Assembly: GCA_015179125.1 (NCBI GenBank)
Contig: WHVA01000111.1
Span: forward strand, 1-64,000
Direction: 5' to 3'
Length of the DNA stretch: 64,000 nt
DNA from: Gautieria morchelliformis
Taxonomy: Eukaryota > Basidiomycota > Agaricomycetes > Gomphales > Gomphaceae
Of the stretch, positions 35,518-46,869 are shown piece by piece; positions within the stretch are counted from its first letter, which is position 1; the number at the start of each line of letters is the position of its first letter. Position numbers and translations under genes: made by a program. The notes beneath the pieces are model-generated. The model saw nothing but the letters and a program-made list of their open reading frames with translations. It searched no databases and was not told the origin of the DNA.

Positions 35518-36732
35518 ATGGTGCGAGGCTCAGATGTATTGTCATCTCTTGCTTTCCCAGGAAACTGAAGAGCATTATATAGGATGACAGGGCTTCGGTT
35601 TGTATTGAAGTTTGCGTTGACTCAGTTGAATCCGCTATAGCGTAAGTCCAGCTTTCAACGGGCCCGTTCCAGTGCATGTTGCTTGCAGTTGTCGAACCTT
35701 TGATCAATCCGGTTTCGAAAGAGCTACAACAGGTGGCGGTACTCGTCTTGAATTGTGTGGAAACCTTGCAATGGGTGGCGGAACGACACCTAGTATGGGT
35801 CTTTTGAAGGTAATTAAAAAGACCCTCCCAGATGCCCAGATAATGGTAATACTATGCGCACAACCTTATACCTTCATTTAAAGTTACCCCTGCCAGGTTA
35901 TGATACGTCCCCGTACGGGAGATTTTGTTTATAGCGATCTTGAGCTGGACATCATGCTGGAAGACATCCGATCATTCAAGCAAGAGAATGTTACTGGAGT
36001 TGTCTTCGGTGTTCTCTCCACGGACGGTAGGGTGGATATTATGAAAACTCGAATGTGAGTAGAGGGTTTTGGATACAAAGTCTATGCGTGAAGGAGTGAG
36101 AGTGATGCGATAGGTTGGTTCAGGCCGCACATCCCCTGCAAGGTTTATTCGGTTTTTTGCTGCAGCCATTAATTCCTACGTTGAAATATGCAACTAGTGT
36201 GTTTTCATCGCGGTTTCGATATGACAAAGAATCCGGTAGAAGGTCGGTCTCCAGCTTATATCATTCGGTTTTAGAACTCTCGGAACCTCCCTGCCACTTG
36301 CAGCATTGAATGACGTGGCTTCTATCGGCGGTATCACTCGAATTTTGACTAGGTATAATACGTCTCGACTTCTCGACTGAAGTCAACCGAGTTTAAGCAT
36401 CTTTCAGTGGTCATGGCAAATATGCCCCAGAAAACCTCGCAACGTTATCATCTATGGCATCGCTAGCTCTTACATTTCGACCTCCAATTACTATCCTCGC
36501 AGGCTCGGGGATCAATGTAAACACAGCCCATGCTATTGCGAGATGTGATTGGTGGAAGAGATTCAAAGAAGTACATTTGAGTGCTGGGCAATGGATTGAC
36601 GGTCATATGCAGTTTCGCAAAGAAGGCATGGGCATGGGTGGTGGTGGAGCGAGTGACTGGGGAATCTGGAGGACAGATTCAGACATCGTCAGGGAGGTCA
36701 GACAGATTATGGAAGACTCCTTGCAGCTGTAG
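35518..36732 (+). CDS. cutC: CutC-family protein
   Basis: Eight exons (35518-35535, 35583-35641, 35722-35845, 35897-36054, 36114-36142, 36198-36242, 36304-36352, 36408-36732) join in frame to 268 residues. The blocks IEVCVDSVESAIA, GGGTRLELCGNLAMGGGTTPS, VMIRPRTGDFVYSDLE, GVVFGVLSTDGRVD, CFHRGFDM, ILTSGH and AGSGIN follow the CutC TIM-barrel order. CutC was linked to copper homeostasis in bacteria, but the biochemical role in fungi is unsettled. After AHAIAR an extra CDWWKRFK stretch precedes EVHLSA, where relatives have none. The first exon is 18 nt and the start is the least certain point. For exon 3, 35689 is an alternative in-frame acceptor. Confidence 0.85.
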
Positions 36733-37298
36733 CGATGCATTGCCAATTTCGACGAGGCTGCGCGGGAGGCAGCAGCGGACTCGGAAGAGGAGCGCGAGGC
36801 GGATGCGTAAGTACGCACTGACCCATGTTGTCTGAGGTTAGACTGAGGCGGCGGTACCCAAAGAGAGAACCAGATACATGTACTAATGACTGATCCCCCA
36901 TATATATACTAGCTACATGCCTATGATATCCAAATCACACTCCATGCCGTGTCTACTATGTCAAATCGCTGTGAAGCAGGGCTTTGAAAACAGTGTGCGC
37001 TACCTCACATCCCTCTGTGCATATAGTGTCCATATTGCTATCATGCGCTATGAGTACCTCACCGGATAGCGCTCCAGCGCGGCTGGGGGAGAGTACCTAG
37101 CGCTATGGTGCGGGGGATAAGTATGAACAGGTACGGGCGGCAGCATATATACAGGGGTAGCCTTTCGCTCTATGTGCGCTATTTCGTCTATGAAATCCAA
37201 TCTATACATTGCACGCCAACATCACTGATGTATGGCATCTACCTCTATGTCCATGGCTCCTGGGATACAAGCATGGACGTGCCTCTATGTTCTTTTCC
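36733..37298. other. Convergent intergenic region
   Basis: Lies between the 3' ends of the CutC and desaturase genes. An AGCGCT/AGCGCT pair near 37075-37105 is too short to assign to an element. No gene is recognised. Confidence 0.4.
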
Positions 37299-39272
37299 TT
37301 AAGAAGGGGGGACTTTGGCGACGATCATCTCCTGTAATCGTCTTCGTGCGATTTCAGAATGATTGTTCAGGTTTAGGAAAGCCCAGTTGGCGTCCTGCCA
37401 GACGAAATCGTCCTGTGCACGCAGGGAATAGGTCCGAAGGAGAGTCGCGCCTCCAGGCTAATGCCATGTCAGTAGATGGATCATATATGATATTATAGTC
37501 AGGACAAACTTACGTGCTCTTTCATGTACGTGGTCACATCTAGAAGAAAGTCATCTAATAGGATAAAGCACCGCTCTCGTTGAGTAAGTATATGTTTCTG
37601 AGCTGTGAGGCGGTTCCAGGTAGGCCCCTTCCAGGGTTTAGCTTCTACGATATCAGCGTCAAAGAAATGAGCCTCTCGATGGGGCTGGGCCTGTCTCTGT
37701 TTTTGTTTTCGTTGCATGTACTGCATCGCATACTCGATGTCTTGATCTCGAGCGCGCCGAAGGCGACTGGCAAGCCTCAAGCGATAGAGGCCTTGAATAA
37801 TCCACTTAGACGGGTCCCAGTCAAGCAGAGCTGGCCCAGCACGGAAATCATACGGAAAGGCGTGCTAGTATATGATTTTGTTAAACTTTCTGATCTGTTC
37901 ACGGCGATGCACCCTTACATGCTAGAAACGTGACATGAGAATTTCTGATAGGACCGAGGTAACCGGCGGACGTACAAAATTATGATTGCCTTCTCCACAA
38001 GACCACAGGGCCATTAGCTGGTTAATTTAACACTTGGTTAGATTCTTTATTAATGGCCAACATCACTCACCGTGTTCCCCCGTGCACTAACTTCGTCAGT
38101 GTACTTTTGCAAGCCGTCCCAATGTGCGAATCTTGTCATTATGAGCCAGTGGTAAATTTCAAGGAAATACGGTAGACGGGAACGTACGAATTTACGAGGA
38201 ACGTGCAATGCCAAGCTGTGCCAGATCATGATTAGACACCCGTGGTCAGGGGTCCAGAAAACGTACTAATGACTCTTGCAACCAACCCGGCCCACACCAA
38301 TGCACCACTGGCATCTGCCCAGGTCCAGCCTATCAATGTGGGCGCAACGATCCCGAAAAAAAATGCAAGCGGCACTACATAATTGTCAACCATCTCCTAC
38401 GATGAAGCAAGGATCGATTTACAGTAATTCTTATGTTGATACCGCACGACTGGCGTGAAATGCACGACCCCGAAAATATATCAGCATAGCTACTCGAGAA
38501 GGCAGAGAAGAAAGCTGACCCGCATCTTTTTCTAAATCACTTCTATCGACTGATGCCATCCGGCTATATGATGGCTTGAAGAAAATCCAACCCATATGCG
38601 AATAAAATAGACCTCGAGAGGCAGAATATCTGAAGCAGTTAAGTGAGAGCCCTAGGAGACGAAGATGAAGCTCACGGATCATGTACTGGATCATCTGTAA
38701 ATCTCTGTAAAATCGCCATCAGGTATGCAAACAAATGGTCAGACTATCTAGGCCACCCACATGATGCAACCTATGCCTCAGGCACCTGCCAGTAGGACAC
38801 TTTAAGCTAGGTGGCTAAGGGCGTAGGTAATAAAAATTGCAAACCACCACTGTATCTGGTCTAAGTTGTGTTGGTCGAGTGGTGAAGTCGCACATACCTT
38901 TATTGAGCCCTGAAAGGCCATCGAGCCTAAAATGGCCAGAACAACTCTAACGCCCAGGGGGGCTTGAAAAGCGCGATGTGAGTACAAACGGTGGTATCCG
39001 ATAGTAATTCTACAGGGACGTCTCTAAGAGAACTTCAACGCGTCTCAGTACGTTTGAATTTCATGAGTGACTCACCCGAAGCACGAGAGCTGCCAAAGTA
39101 CAAGAGCTAAGACCAGGGATTTATTCGAGGTGACAGAGAACGGCGATATGTAGAATACGCCATAAAGTGCGCCTAGGTGTGTCGCTATAAAAAACATGCT
39201 GTTAGACCACCATATTGTAGGTGGGGTACAGCTGGGAAAGTTCCCAACCGCAGAGGTTGGTGTTGGTGCCAT
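37299..39272 (-). CDS. OLE1: Delta-9 acyl-CoA desaturase with C-terminal cytochrome b5
   Basis: Runs from ATG at 39272 to TAA at 37301-37299. After MAPTPTSAVGNFPSC come IWWSNSMFFIATH and the first His box in IGYHRLYSHRAF, then GSMAFQGSIK, WWCLRHRLHH (second box), RFTDDPVHDPYSASRGLFYSHMGW, the third-box region HAFPYDFRAGP, and a linker. The end is a cytochrome b5 domain with CFILLDDFLLDVTTYMKEHPGG, the haem-binding HPGG. This is the architecture of fungal Ole1, an ER membrane enzyme that makes oleoyl- and palmitoleoyl-CoA. Coding of the invariant WW before the second His box requires a 5-nt exon (TGGTG) at 38849-38845, between introns of 48 and 59 nt. Confidence 0.9.
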
Positions 39273-40079
39273 GATGGGAGATAAATAGGCAGGTGGCGTC
39301 GAGTCTCACTAATGATATAATTACGCAGCGTGTGATTCGTCGTCGGAGGTATTACGGCGTGCGTAGTGCTAGAGTTGCACCGTTGTACAGAAGAAGCAGA
39401 ATCAGTGTCACAATATATATTCACTTGCAATTCCGAAGGAACTGAACACGACCGGGTCGTCTTTCGATATTCGATCATCAGGAGTAAAGTATGTAATAGG
39501 TACGTCAGGTCTCACCCTGATCCGAAGTACCGTACCACGCTACTCAGCCGTACCGTGGCACCGTTACTATGCCCGAGACCGTCGGACAGGATACGGATAA
39601 AATGTTCAAATATATACCGTATTAACATTTTGGATCAGTTTTGTAGCTAGAATTACAAGTTATACATAGATCTAGGCAAGTTAAGGAGTAATAGGAGGAA
39701 GTCTAAGTCTGGGTTTAATTGCAAATTTCAATTGGATCTTCGTTTCTTCTGTCACGGTCTCTTAGCAGCTTTTGCGTGACAACACGCTTTTGATCTCCGC
39801 TTGAATCCAAACGTGTCGTTCGCATCGCGGAATGCCCGAAATCGCCCATCAACCACGCGACTTCTGAGAAGGAAGAGCGCATCCAAAAATCCCTGGGTAC
39901 GGTGCCCGACTGGGCTCAGCTGTCTAATTTACTTTAGCTATGTAATATCAAGGATTATTTACGACGATCCGGTTGATCAGGCTGCAAGCCGATCGATGCG
40001 TTGCAACTTCTGGCCTAGGCTCCCTCGGCGTTGCTCTCGGACACTTTTTGGCCTCTGTCTGCGTGAGCCGTTCAACGCA
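39273..40079. other. Upstream region of the desaturase gene
   Basis: The first part should hold the desaturase promoter. 39508-39600 is unusually rich in ACCGTA/TACCGT words, which are also the hallmark of the MITE at 46238. Toward 40079 the sequence resembles an ancestral unit of the following tandem repeat. No gene is recognised. Confidence 0.4.
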
Positions 40080-40437
40080 TTGCAAGTCTACCTTCTGGCC
40101 TGTGCTCGCTTACCGTCGAGGACTCGCTCGACCTTGCTCTCGGCGACTGGGCTCAGGTATATTTTAGGTACATTATAGGAACCTGTATCATTGCAAGTCT
40201 ACCTTCGCTCCCTTACCGTTGAGGTCTCGGTCGACCTTGCTCTCGGCGACTGGGCTCAGGTATATTTTAGGTACGCTATGTGAAATTAAAAAAGTTCGTT
40301 ATAGGAACCTGTATCATTGCAAGTTTACCTTCGCTCCCTTACTGTTGAGGGCTCGCTCGACCTTGCTCTCAGCGACTGGGCTCAGGTATATTTTAGGGAC
40401 GCTATATGATATTAAAAGCTGTGTTATAGGAACTTGG
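40080..40437. repeat. Three tandem units of 111-126 bp
   Basis: Units start with TTGCAAGTCTACCTTC at 40080 and 40191 and TTGCAAGTTTACCTTC at 40317. Each contains TTGCTCTC(G/A)GCGACTGGG, then CTCAGGTATATTTTAGG, then a variable end. Confidence 0.85.
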
Positions 40438-40489
40438 CCGATCCCTGGTTATCTAAATTTATTGGTAAGTTTTTACTTGCAGAATACCT

Positions 40490-42010
40490 CGTTAATCCAT
40501 CATGCAGTGTGAGGGCTGTGGACAGATATTTGACCAGAACGGACATTCTGTGCAATGTGGGTAAATAAGGTATTTACACCCTCCCCTTCTATGAAAAACA
40601 CAGGTATCCTCATAGAGGGACCTGGTGAGGTCCTTGGAATCCACGTCTGACATATGAATGTCAGAGTATGGAGCCAGTGGTGATTGCAGGTCCGTTGGGA
40701 GACCTGGGCCATCAGTGGGGATGTGGGGCGGGGAATTGATGCCCATGTCCTGTTGAAAGGTTGTTGCCTTGGTGACCAGGTCATGGGCTGGCAAGGGGCC
40801 TCGAGTCGCGGCTAGCTTGTGATCTAGCTGTGCTCAGGTGGCCGTTGAGGCCGCGGCCATCATGGATGCCGCTTGGTTGTGGTCCCGCAGGGCCCCCACT
40901 TGCAGCCTCTCCTCCCCTATCTGGGCAGGCACGTTGAAGGTGGCCCCGGTCAGCTCGCGCTGGATGAACAATTTGATCCGGGTTATGCTATCCTGGGTTA
41001 CCCTGCCATGCTTGGCTAGCCAGCGGGCGACCTCTTCCAGAGGGATGTCCCAGGCCAATCGGCCTTGTATGGGAAATATGCCGGTGACCGACGCCCTCAG
41101 GGTGTCACCTATGGTGTATCGACCTCGTTAGCTGGTACGAGATCCTGCCATTGGTCGGTGACGTGGAACAGGTCGTGCATTTGTGATCGGAGGGGAGAAG
41201 GAGGCTTGGTGTTCTTTGGTGCAAGCCTTCTCATCCACATCCACATGTCTACATCGTGGATGTTCAGACTGCCATCTGGCTTGTTGCGGATGGCAGGCGG
41301 GATGCCTTTGGTGTTGCGCAGCCAGCCCTTGAACCATTCGGCCCATTGTTGCGTTCTTTTTCTGATGGGCCGCAGCAGGCAGCCTGTTATGGAGAACGGC
41401 AGGTCCCCAAGAGGGATGAGTTCCCCTTCCCCTGGGAGAGGGTTAGGAACTGTCATCGCCGGTGGGGGAAATGACACTGACGATGCAGGCTGGAGGACCA
41501 TCTGTCTGGCCTTCTCTTGCTTGGCCATGATGTACTCAGCCTGTGCTGCAGCCAGTGCCTGCCCCAGTGCTGGGTCGTCGACTGTTCCAGGTACTCCTGG
41601 GTGACGTGTTTGTGTACGTCACCGATGGGGTCGGATGTTACGAGTCTGTTGTAACCTTGGGCACATCTCTTTTTTGAGATGTGCTGGGGGCGGTCTGGAT
41701 CGTAATGTTTTAGATCCAGATCATCCGAGTAGAAGCCATCGGGGATGTCATCTGTCAACGCCAGCAGCTTGCTTGGGCTTGTGAAGGATGGGCTGGGGGG
41801 GCTAGCCATCCACACCATGAGGCCTGGCGTGGGCTGGCCAGGGGTGTGGTCTGGAGCAGCGATCCGGTTTGCCAGTCCAGCCTTGGCATGCGACGGTAGC
41901 GGGGCTGTCATGCGGGATGATGGGCCAGCCATGGGTTGTGGGACAGGCTCTGCCCGCTTCATGGCTTCAAGCTTGTGTTGCAAGGCCTGGACTAGTCTCC
42001 TCAGGTCCCA
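40490..42010 (-). pseudogene. Unidentified retroelement-associated ORF, C-terminal parts
   Basis: Minus-strand frames read in order: a segment with MQHKLEAMKRAEPVPQPMAG and ALTDDIPDGFYSDDLDLKHY (41453-41983), a segment with MAKQEKARQMVLQP, PLGDLPFSITGCLLRP and RKRTQQWAEWFKGWLR (41109-41528), then MAWDIPLEEVARWLAKHGR (40834-41058). A coiled-coil start (LKQEVVALKEDIRALNSTLE, about 42020-42080) precedes them. Frameshifts break the chain. I do not recognise a fold. I associate this protein with basidiomycete retroelements because a second copy lies at 5355-6190 near similar LTR pieces. Confidence 0.5.
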
Positions 42011-42630
42011 TTACCTGGAGCGCTCTGTCTCAAGTGTGCTGTTGAGGGCCCTGATGTCCTCTTTCAGGGCCACTACCTCCTGCTTAAGGTCATGGCTACT
42101 TGATTGCACATTCCTTATTGTGTGGCGTTCAACCTTGTTGACCCACGTTGGCCACTTTGGGCATTGATCAATTGCCATGGCCTGTCCGGGATGGGCAGGC
42201 TGTGCAGCAAGCCTTTGGGCCGCTGGGTGCCAGTTTTGTTCATCTGGCACCTTGCGCATGAGACACAGAATGTCTCGATGTCGGGGCCCATGCCTTGCCA
42301 CCAATATGATCTTCAAATATAATTCCAAGTTTTCATGTGGCTGTAGTGGCCCACTGTCCTGTGTGCGTGATTGATTATGATTTCGATCAGTCTCCTTCCC
42401 GTGACAAACAGTCCGGGGGATGGCAATCACGTCCCTTTTGAGCTGATTTTCCCATTCTGGATGCTGAACCTTGGGTGGGCATCTGGATGTGCCATGATCT
42501 TTGAGAACATGGTGTCCTCGTGGTAGGCGTCACGTAGGACCTTTGGCAGGTCCATATCTCCTTTGACGTGCACGTGCAGAGGTGTGCCGTCATTGCCTGC
42601 GGCAATTGTGTGAACATCGTCATCGCTGTT
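42011..42630 (-). pseudogene. Integrase fragment of a Ty3/gypsy element
   Basis: The frame readable near 42420-42150 gives the HHCC zinc-binding part of a retroviral-type integrase (AHRTVGHYSHMKTW, then YWWQGMGPDIETFCVSC) and the start of the catalytic core (MDFVGPLP). The core ends there, and the coding capacity changes to the unidentified ORF, so the remaining catalytic residues are absent. Confidence 0.7.
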
Positions 42631-43330
42631 GGTTATGACATTCGTCTCTGGGCCCTGTGAAGCGACCTATGCAGTTGTGGAAGATTGCTGTCATCAGTCA
42701 TTGGAACGTCAATGGCACATTGCAATCTCCCATCTGGATTACTTGGCTTTGGAATGTGCCAAGTATCTTTGCAAATGCCGTTTTTGTGACATCCTCAGGA
42801 TGGATCTGGATCTGCTGTATGCTTCAGACATATTGAGTTTTGTCCAGTATTGGCAGCATGCTATGTCACTGCGGATGACATCCTGATATGGGAAGGGCGT
42901 AACGTCCTTCACTGTATTCTTGTTCTGCTGTGCAGATCAAAGACAGTGCGTAGCGTGCGATTTTTCTTTGGTACGCAAAGCATTGGCACCGCCGGTATCC
43001 ACCATCCTGCAGTGGTGTATCTTTCCAATTTTACAGAAAGTTCTTCGTGGAAGTGCTCTGGGCACTTCAGCAGTCGATACTGCATGCGTGTGTTGGGATC
43101 AATTAGGTTGATCTCGTGGTTGACCTCCCTTAGAGGTGGGAGCTCGAGTGGAATACCACTGACAAGGTCAGTGACCTTTTCCATCCATTCCTTGCTTGTG
43201 CGAGGAATGTCATCGTCCGTGAGGACCATGCCAGCAGGGCAAGATGCCATTAGGCGCCTTGCGCGTTTATTTGGTCCCGCTGAGTGCGGGAGCACCTTCT
43301 TCTTCCCCAGCGCCTTCATCGTCAGATGGG
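42631..43330 (-). pseudogene. Reverse transcriptase N-terminal fragment
   Basis: Minus-strand 42909-43319 encodes PPLREVNHEINLIDPN, LLKCPEHFHEELSVKL, YTTAGWWIPAVPMLCVPKKN and LRTVFDL, the start of a gypsy RT. Pieces up to the NVPLTFQ-like motif follow in shifted frames. The YxDD region, the thumb and RNase H are missing, and integrase follows within a few hundred bases, so the element has a large internal deletion. Confidence 0.8.
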
Positions 43331-43451
43331 GGCATCTCTCCCTACATGTGTAGGGAGAGCCTGAGGATGAGTCGTCTTGTGACTCGCCCTCCTGGCTTCA
43401 ATGGGCCTGGGTGGACTGTGGCCCGGAGGTGAGCCTGCTCACCTTCGGTGT

Positions 43452-43825
43452 CTAGTCCTCTTTCGATGATTCTTCATTGAATGATACTTTGCCTGTGGGG
43501 ATTATCTTGTCCCCTATACGAATTGTCCCTGGGCTGGAGAAGTCCAGGGTTACGCCTAGCTTCCTCAGGAATGGTGTCCCAAGGATCGCGTCGTAGTATT
43601 TGACATTCGCCACATCAAAATATTCATCATGGATTTTATGGCCAAATTTAATGGTTGTGTTCATTCCATAGTTGATTGTGGAATGACTACCAATGCATGC
43701 CAATTGCAGTGCGATTGGCTGTTCTAGGGCAAACGTCTTCATGCCTGTGGCTCGCGTGAATTCAGGGGATATCAGTACCCCTTCGCTCCCGCTGTCAAGG
43801 AGACAGTGGGCTTTCATGCTGTTGA
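43452..43825 (-). pseudogene. Retroelement aspartic protease
   Basis: An open frame of 121 codons with the active-site motif HCLLDSGSEGVLIS and the downstream ILGTPFLRKLGV loop of pepsin-like retroviral proteases. It belongs to the same deleted element as the neighbouring gag and RT pieces. Confidence 0.85.
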
Positions 43826-46010
43826 TTTCCCAGTACCCTTATAGGGTATGGTTCTCGTTTTGCGGCCATGGGGGTTGTGATTGTTGTTTGCTCCGATGGT
43901 GATACATCGGTTCGACTGCCTTGTCTGGGGCAGTCACTGTGCATGCCACCATTACTTTGGCGGCGCTGTCCTTGTCTGGCGTGACTCTGATCATGCTGGA
44001 TCTGTATGCAGTCTGATTTTCAGCTGTCTCTTCATCCCAGTCATAGTCCTGGGATGGTTTGGGCTCCCAGTCGTCTGTGGGAGCCTCTGCATCTCCTTGA
44101 TCCTCATTGTTTTGAGACTCACCCTCCCCCTCTTCGTCGATTTGCTGAAGAGGGGTGTGGTCAGGATCCAGTTCCGGATTCTCGTCTTCACCGTGCCTTG
44201 TGGCTGCTGTCCGTATGCCGGATTTGAGCCGTGGACATTCCGCTTTTCTGTGCCCTGGCTGGCTGCACTCAAAGCAAGTGATGCTGCTTTGGGCGTTTGC
44301 AGGTTGATCTGGTGGTCAACCTGATGGCTTTGGAGGGAAGCTTGGCTTTGTCGAGCTTCCGGATGACTGAGGCTGTTTAGTCTCAGTTTTCCATCCGGCC
44401 AGGGCTGGGTGGGGTGGTTGTGGACGTTGGAACTCCTGCTCCTTTGGAAAGGGGCAGGCCTTCTTGGGCCTGTCTGTGACACTGGCTTGCTCAATGCAAG
44501 CCATGATGTGCTGGCCGTCGCGGCTGCGTTCGCTGCCTGACACATCCCCATGTTATAGTGGGATGCTTCCTCAATCATTCAGGCTGCTTCAAAGAGCTGC
44601 GCGATTGAGCTGATTTCTGCATTGAAGCCCTTCTTGAGGACCTCATTGCGCAGCGTTTCACACAATGCTGACACGAACCGTCTTTGGAACACATATTTTG
44701 TTAGATTGTTCAGTATCTCCTGAATGGTCTTTGTGCTCTGCATGACCGCATCAAACTTGTTGCCATGCTTCCTGTATGGTGCGCGTAAGCAGCTCATCGG
44801 GCTGCTGGTCCGTGTGGCCTTGGGCCACAGCAGCTTTGGCATTCCGTGCTAGCAGCTCGAGAGCCCATGTGTGGCGGCATGCCGCACTGGCCTCTTTTTG
44901 TTGCCAGTGCGTGGCCTCAAGCTCCAGGCTCTCCATTGTGGCCTCAGAGTTGGGCTCTGAGACAACTTGCTCTCTGATGATCTGCTGGATTGTCTTGCGG
45001 CTGCTTGTGGGAGCAACCGGCACGGTGTGCGATTCACTTCTGAATCGTACATCCTGTTCGACTGGGGCAGCCGGTGGTGGCATGCGTCATTGGTCCTGCT
45101 CCTGCCGCTGTTGATCGTCGGGGGCGCAGTCATGTTCACTCACTGCTGATCAATGCACATCCCTGAGGGATGCCCTGGGCCCTTCGCATAAGCGAATTGC
45201 CTTTTGGACGTCCTCCAATGAGGTAGGGTCCCATTGCCAGATCTCCTCAATTTGGTGGAGCTCCTTGCTGAACTGCATTAGGGCGGTTCCTATGTTAGTG
45301 AGCTGCGACACTATATGCTCGTGCTTATGGCCCGTTAGTGTGTTCCTGTGAAATGTGTCTTGCACTTGCTTGGCCATCGCCTCAGCCGTCTCGTTGTCGA
45401 TGGCATGTTTCCTCTAGCTCTTGTGGCTTGAGCTCGAGCATTCTGAGCCTTGCCCATCGTTGGGTGCTCGGCTTTGTGTCGTCGTGCCCCATCAGGGATG
45501 ATGGTCGTTGCTTGACTTTGTGAGGGGCGGGTTGAGTTTTGACTTTGAGATCATCTCGAAGTATGCCCTGATCCTGAGGCTCTGCTGTCAGATGACAGTG
45601 AGATGTCTCTGCCCTTGCCTTTGCTTAAGGGCCAGGGGGATTGGGGTGGGGACACTGGCTTGTTGCCCGGTGGCGTCCCATCTTTGACCACACTGGGTGA
45701 GATGTGGTTGGGCTCTTGCTTGTCCTCGATTGGGGGGACGAGTGTGGTGAGGTCTACAACATCTCCACCTTCCATTATCCTGGGTTCCGAGCCCAAGGTT
45801 GCATCAGCCATGGTGTTGCTAGGCTGCTCCTGGGATGGTGGCTGCAAGCTAGAGGCTTGCATCCTTCTTTGACTGTGTGGAATCATCATGCTTGCAGCCG
45901 ACAGTAGAGGGTCTACTGGATGGTTTTTCAACGGTAAACAGCTGTTGATGCAGTGATCTTTCTCAAGATTGTGCGGATTTCCACAAATCAGTTGTTCACT
46001 TGGCAAACAA
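43826..46010 (-). pseudogene. Gag of the minus-strand gypsy element, broken
   Basis: From upstream to downstream on the minus strand: a low-complexity N-terminus with PLSKGKGRDISLSSDSRASG, a segment MAKQVQDTFHRNTLTG with a WDP motif, then a capsid-like segment (YVFQRRFVSALCETLRNEVL, followed by KKGFNAEISSIAQLFE), and a Pro/Ser-rich tail leading to a zinc-knuckle region near 44270-44220. At least four frame changes separate the parts. Confidence 0.65.
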
Positions 46011-46019
46011 CTGCAGGAA

Positions 46020-46860
46020 GTTCAAAAAGGTGTAAGAGAGTGGATCTTAGGTCCTTGTATCACAAGGGCAAACAGAACTTGACCAAGATGTGGTTATTCC
46101 ATGTGCTACGTAGTGACAGTGTAAGGTAAGATGATCTGGGGAACTGCCACGCAGTTCCCACGCAAGAACTATACAGTGGATCCACAGGGATCCACTAACA
46201 TTAGATAATCTATCCAGCAGCGTGCATTGCCTTAAGGGTAGGGCTGCACACCGTGCGGTACAACCACGGCTGTACGGTGCCGTGTTACGCCCATGGCACA
46301 CGTACCGTCAATGGTCTGGGTGCGCTGCTGATGGTATGGTATATGGTATGGGTTGACGCCGTATGATACCGTAAAAATACGGCCATGTACGGCGTATACG
46401 GCACGCATTCGGCAAACCCCGAAAACCTTGTAGCTGAGCCCAAAATACATCGGCCGACGGGCGCTACCACTGGTAGGCAGGCCATTTATGTGGCGCTCAT
46501 GCTCCCGTTCACCTCTGCTGACATTCTGCCATGCGCCCGCACACTGTAGCGAGCGGCTGGGTGTGATATTATCAATATTTTAGCTTTGCCGCCGGTCGTG
46601 TGCAGTAAGGAACCCGGTGAATGATCTAAGTTTAGGCTGAGCTATAATAGGTCAGCCCTATGGATCGGTCAACCGTAATACGGATGGTACGGTACCCGTA
46701 CCGTACCGTCAGAGGGGGTGAGGTGTCGATCATACGGACGGTATATGGTCTGCCATATCCATCAACTTGCCGTACATTATACGGCTGTAGCTGTAATACG
46801 GACGGTGTGCAGCCCTACTTAAGGGCAATGTGGGTAAATAAGGTATTTACAAAAGGACAA
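46020..46860 (-). repeat. LTR family 4, 5' side of the minus-strand element
   Basis: The stretch aligns with 9650-9900 and, inverted, with 9130-9300. A scrap of the same end, CAATGTGGGTAAATAAGG, recurs at about 40553 on the other side of the element, which fits two LTRs flanking 40.55-46.02 kb. A MITE at 46238-46818 interrupts it. Exact termini are not fixed. Confidence 0.5.
46238..46818. mobile_element. MITE with 17-bp perfect inverted termini
   Basis: Begins GTAGGGCTGCACACCGT and ends with its exact complement. TTAAGG flanks both sides (46232-46237 and 46819-46824). The interior is rich in ACGGTA/TACCGT words and has no coding capacity. It sits in the middle of a palindromic piece of LTR family 4, which is uninterrupted at about 9867-9890. 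Confidence 0.8.
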
Positions 46861-46869
46861 TGTGTCATT

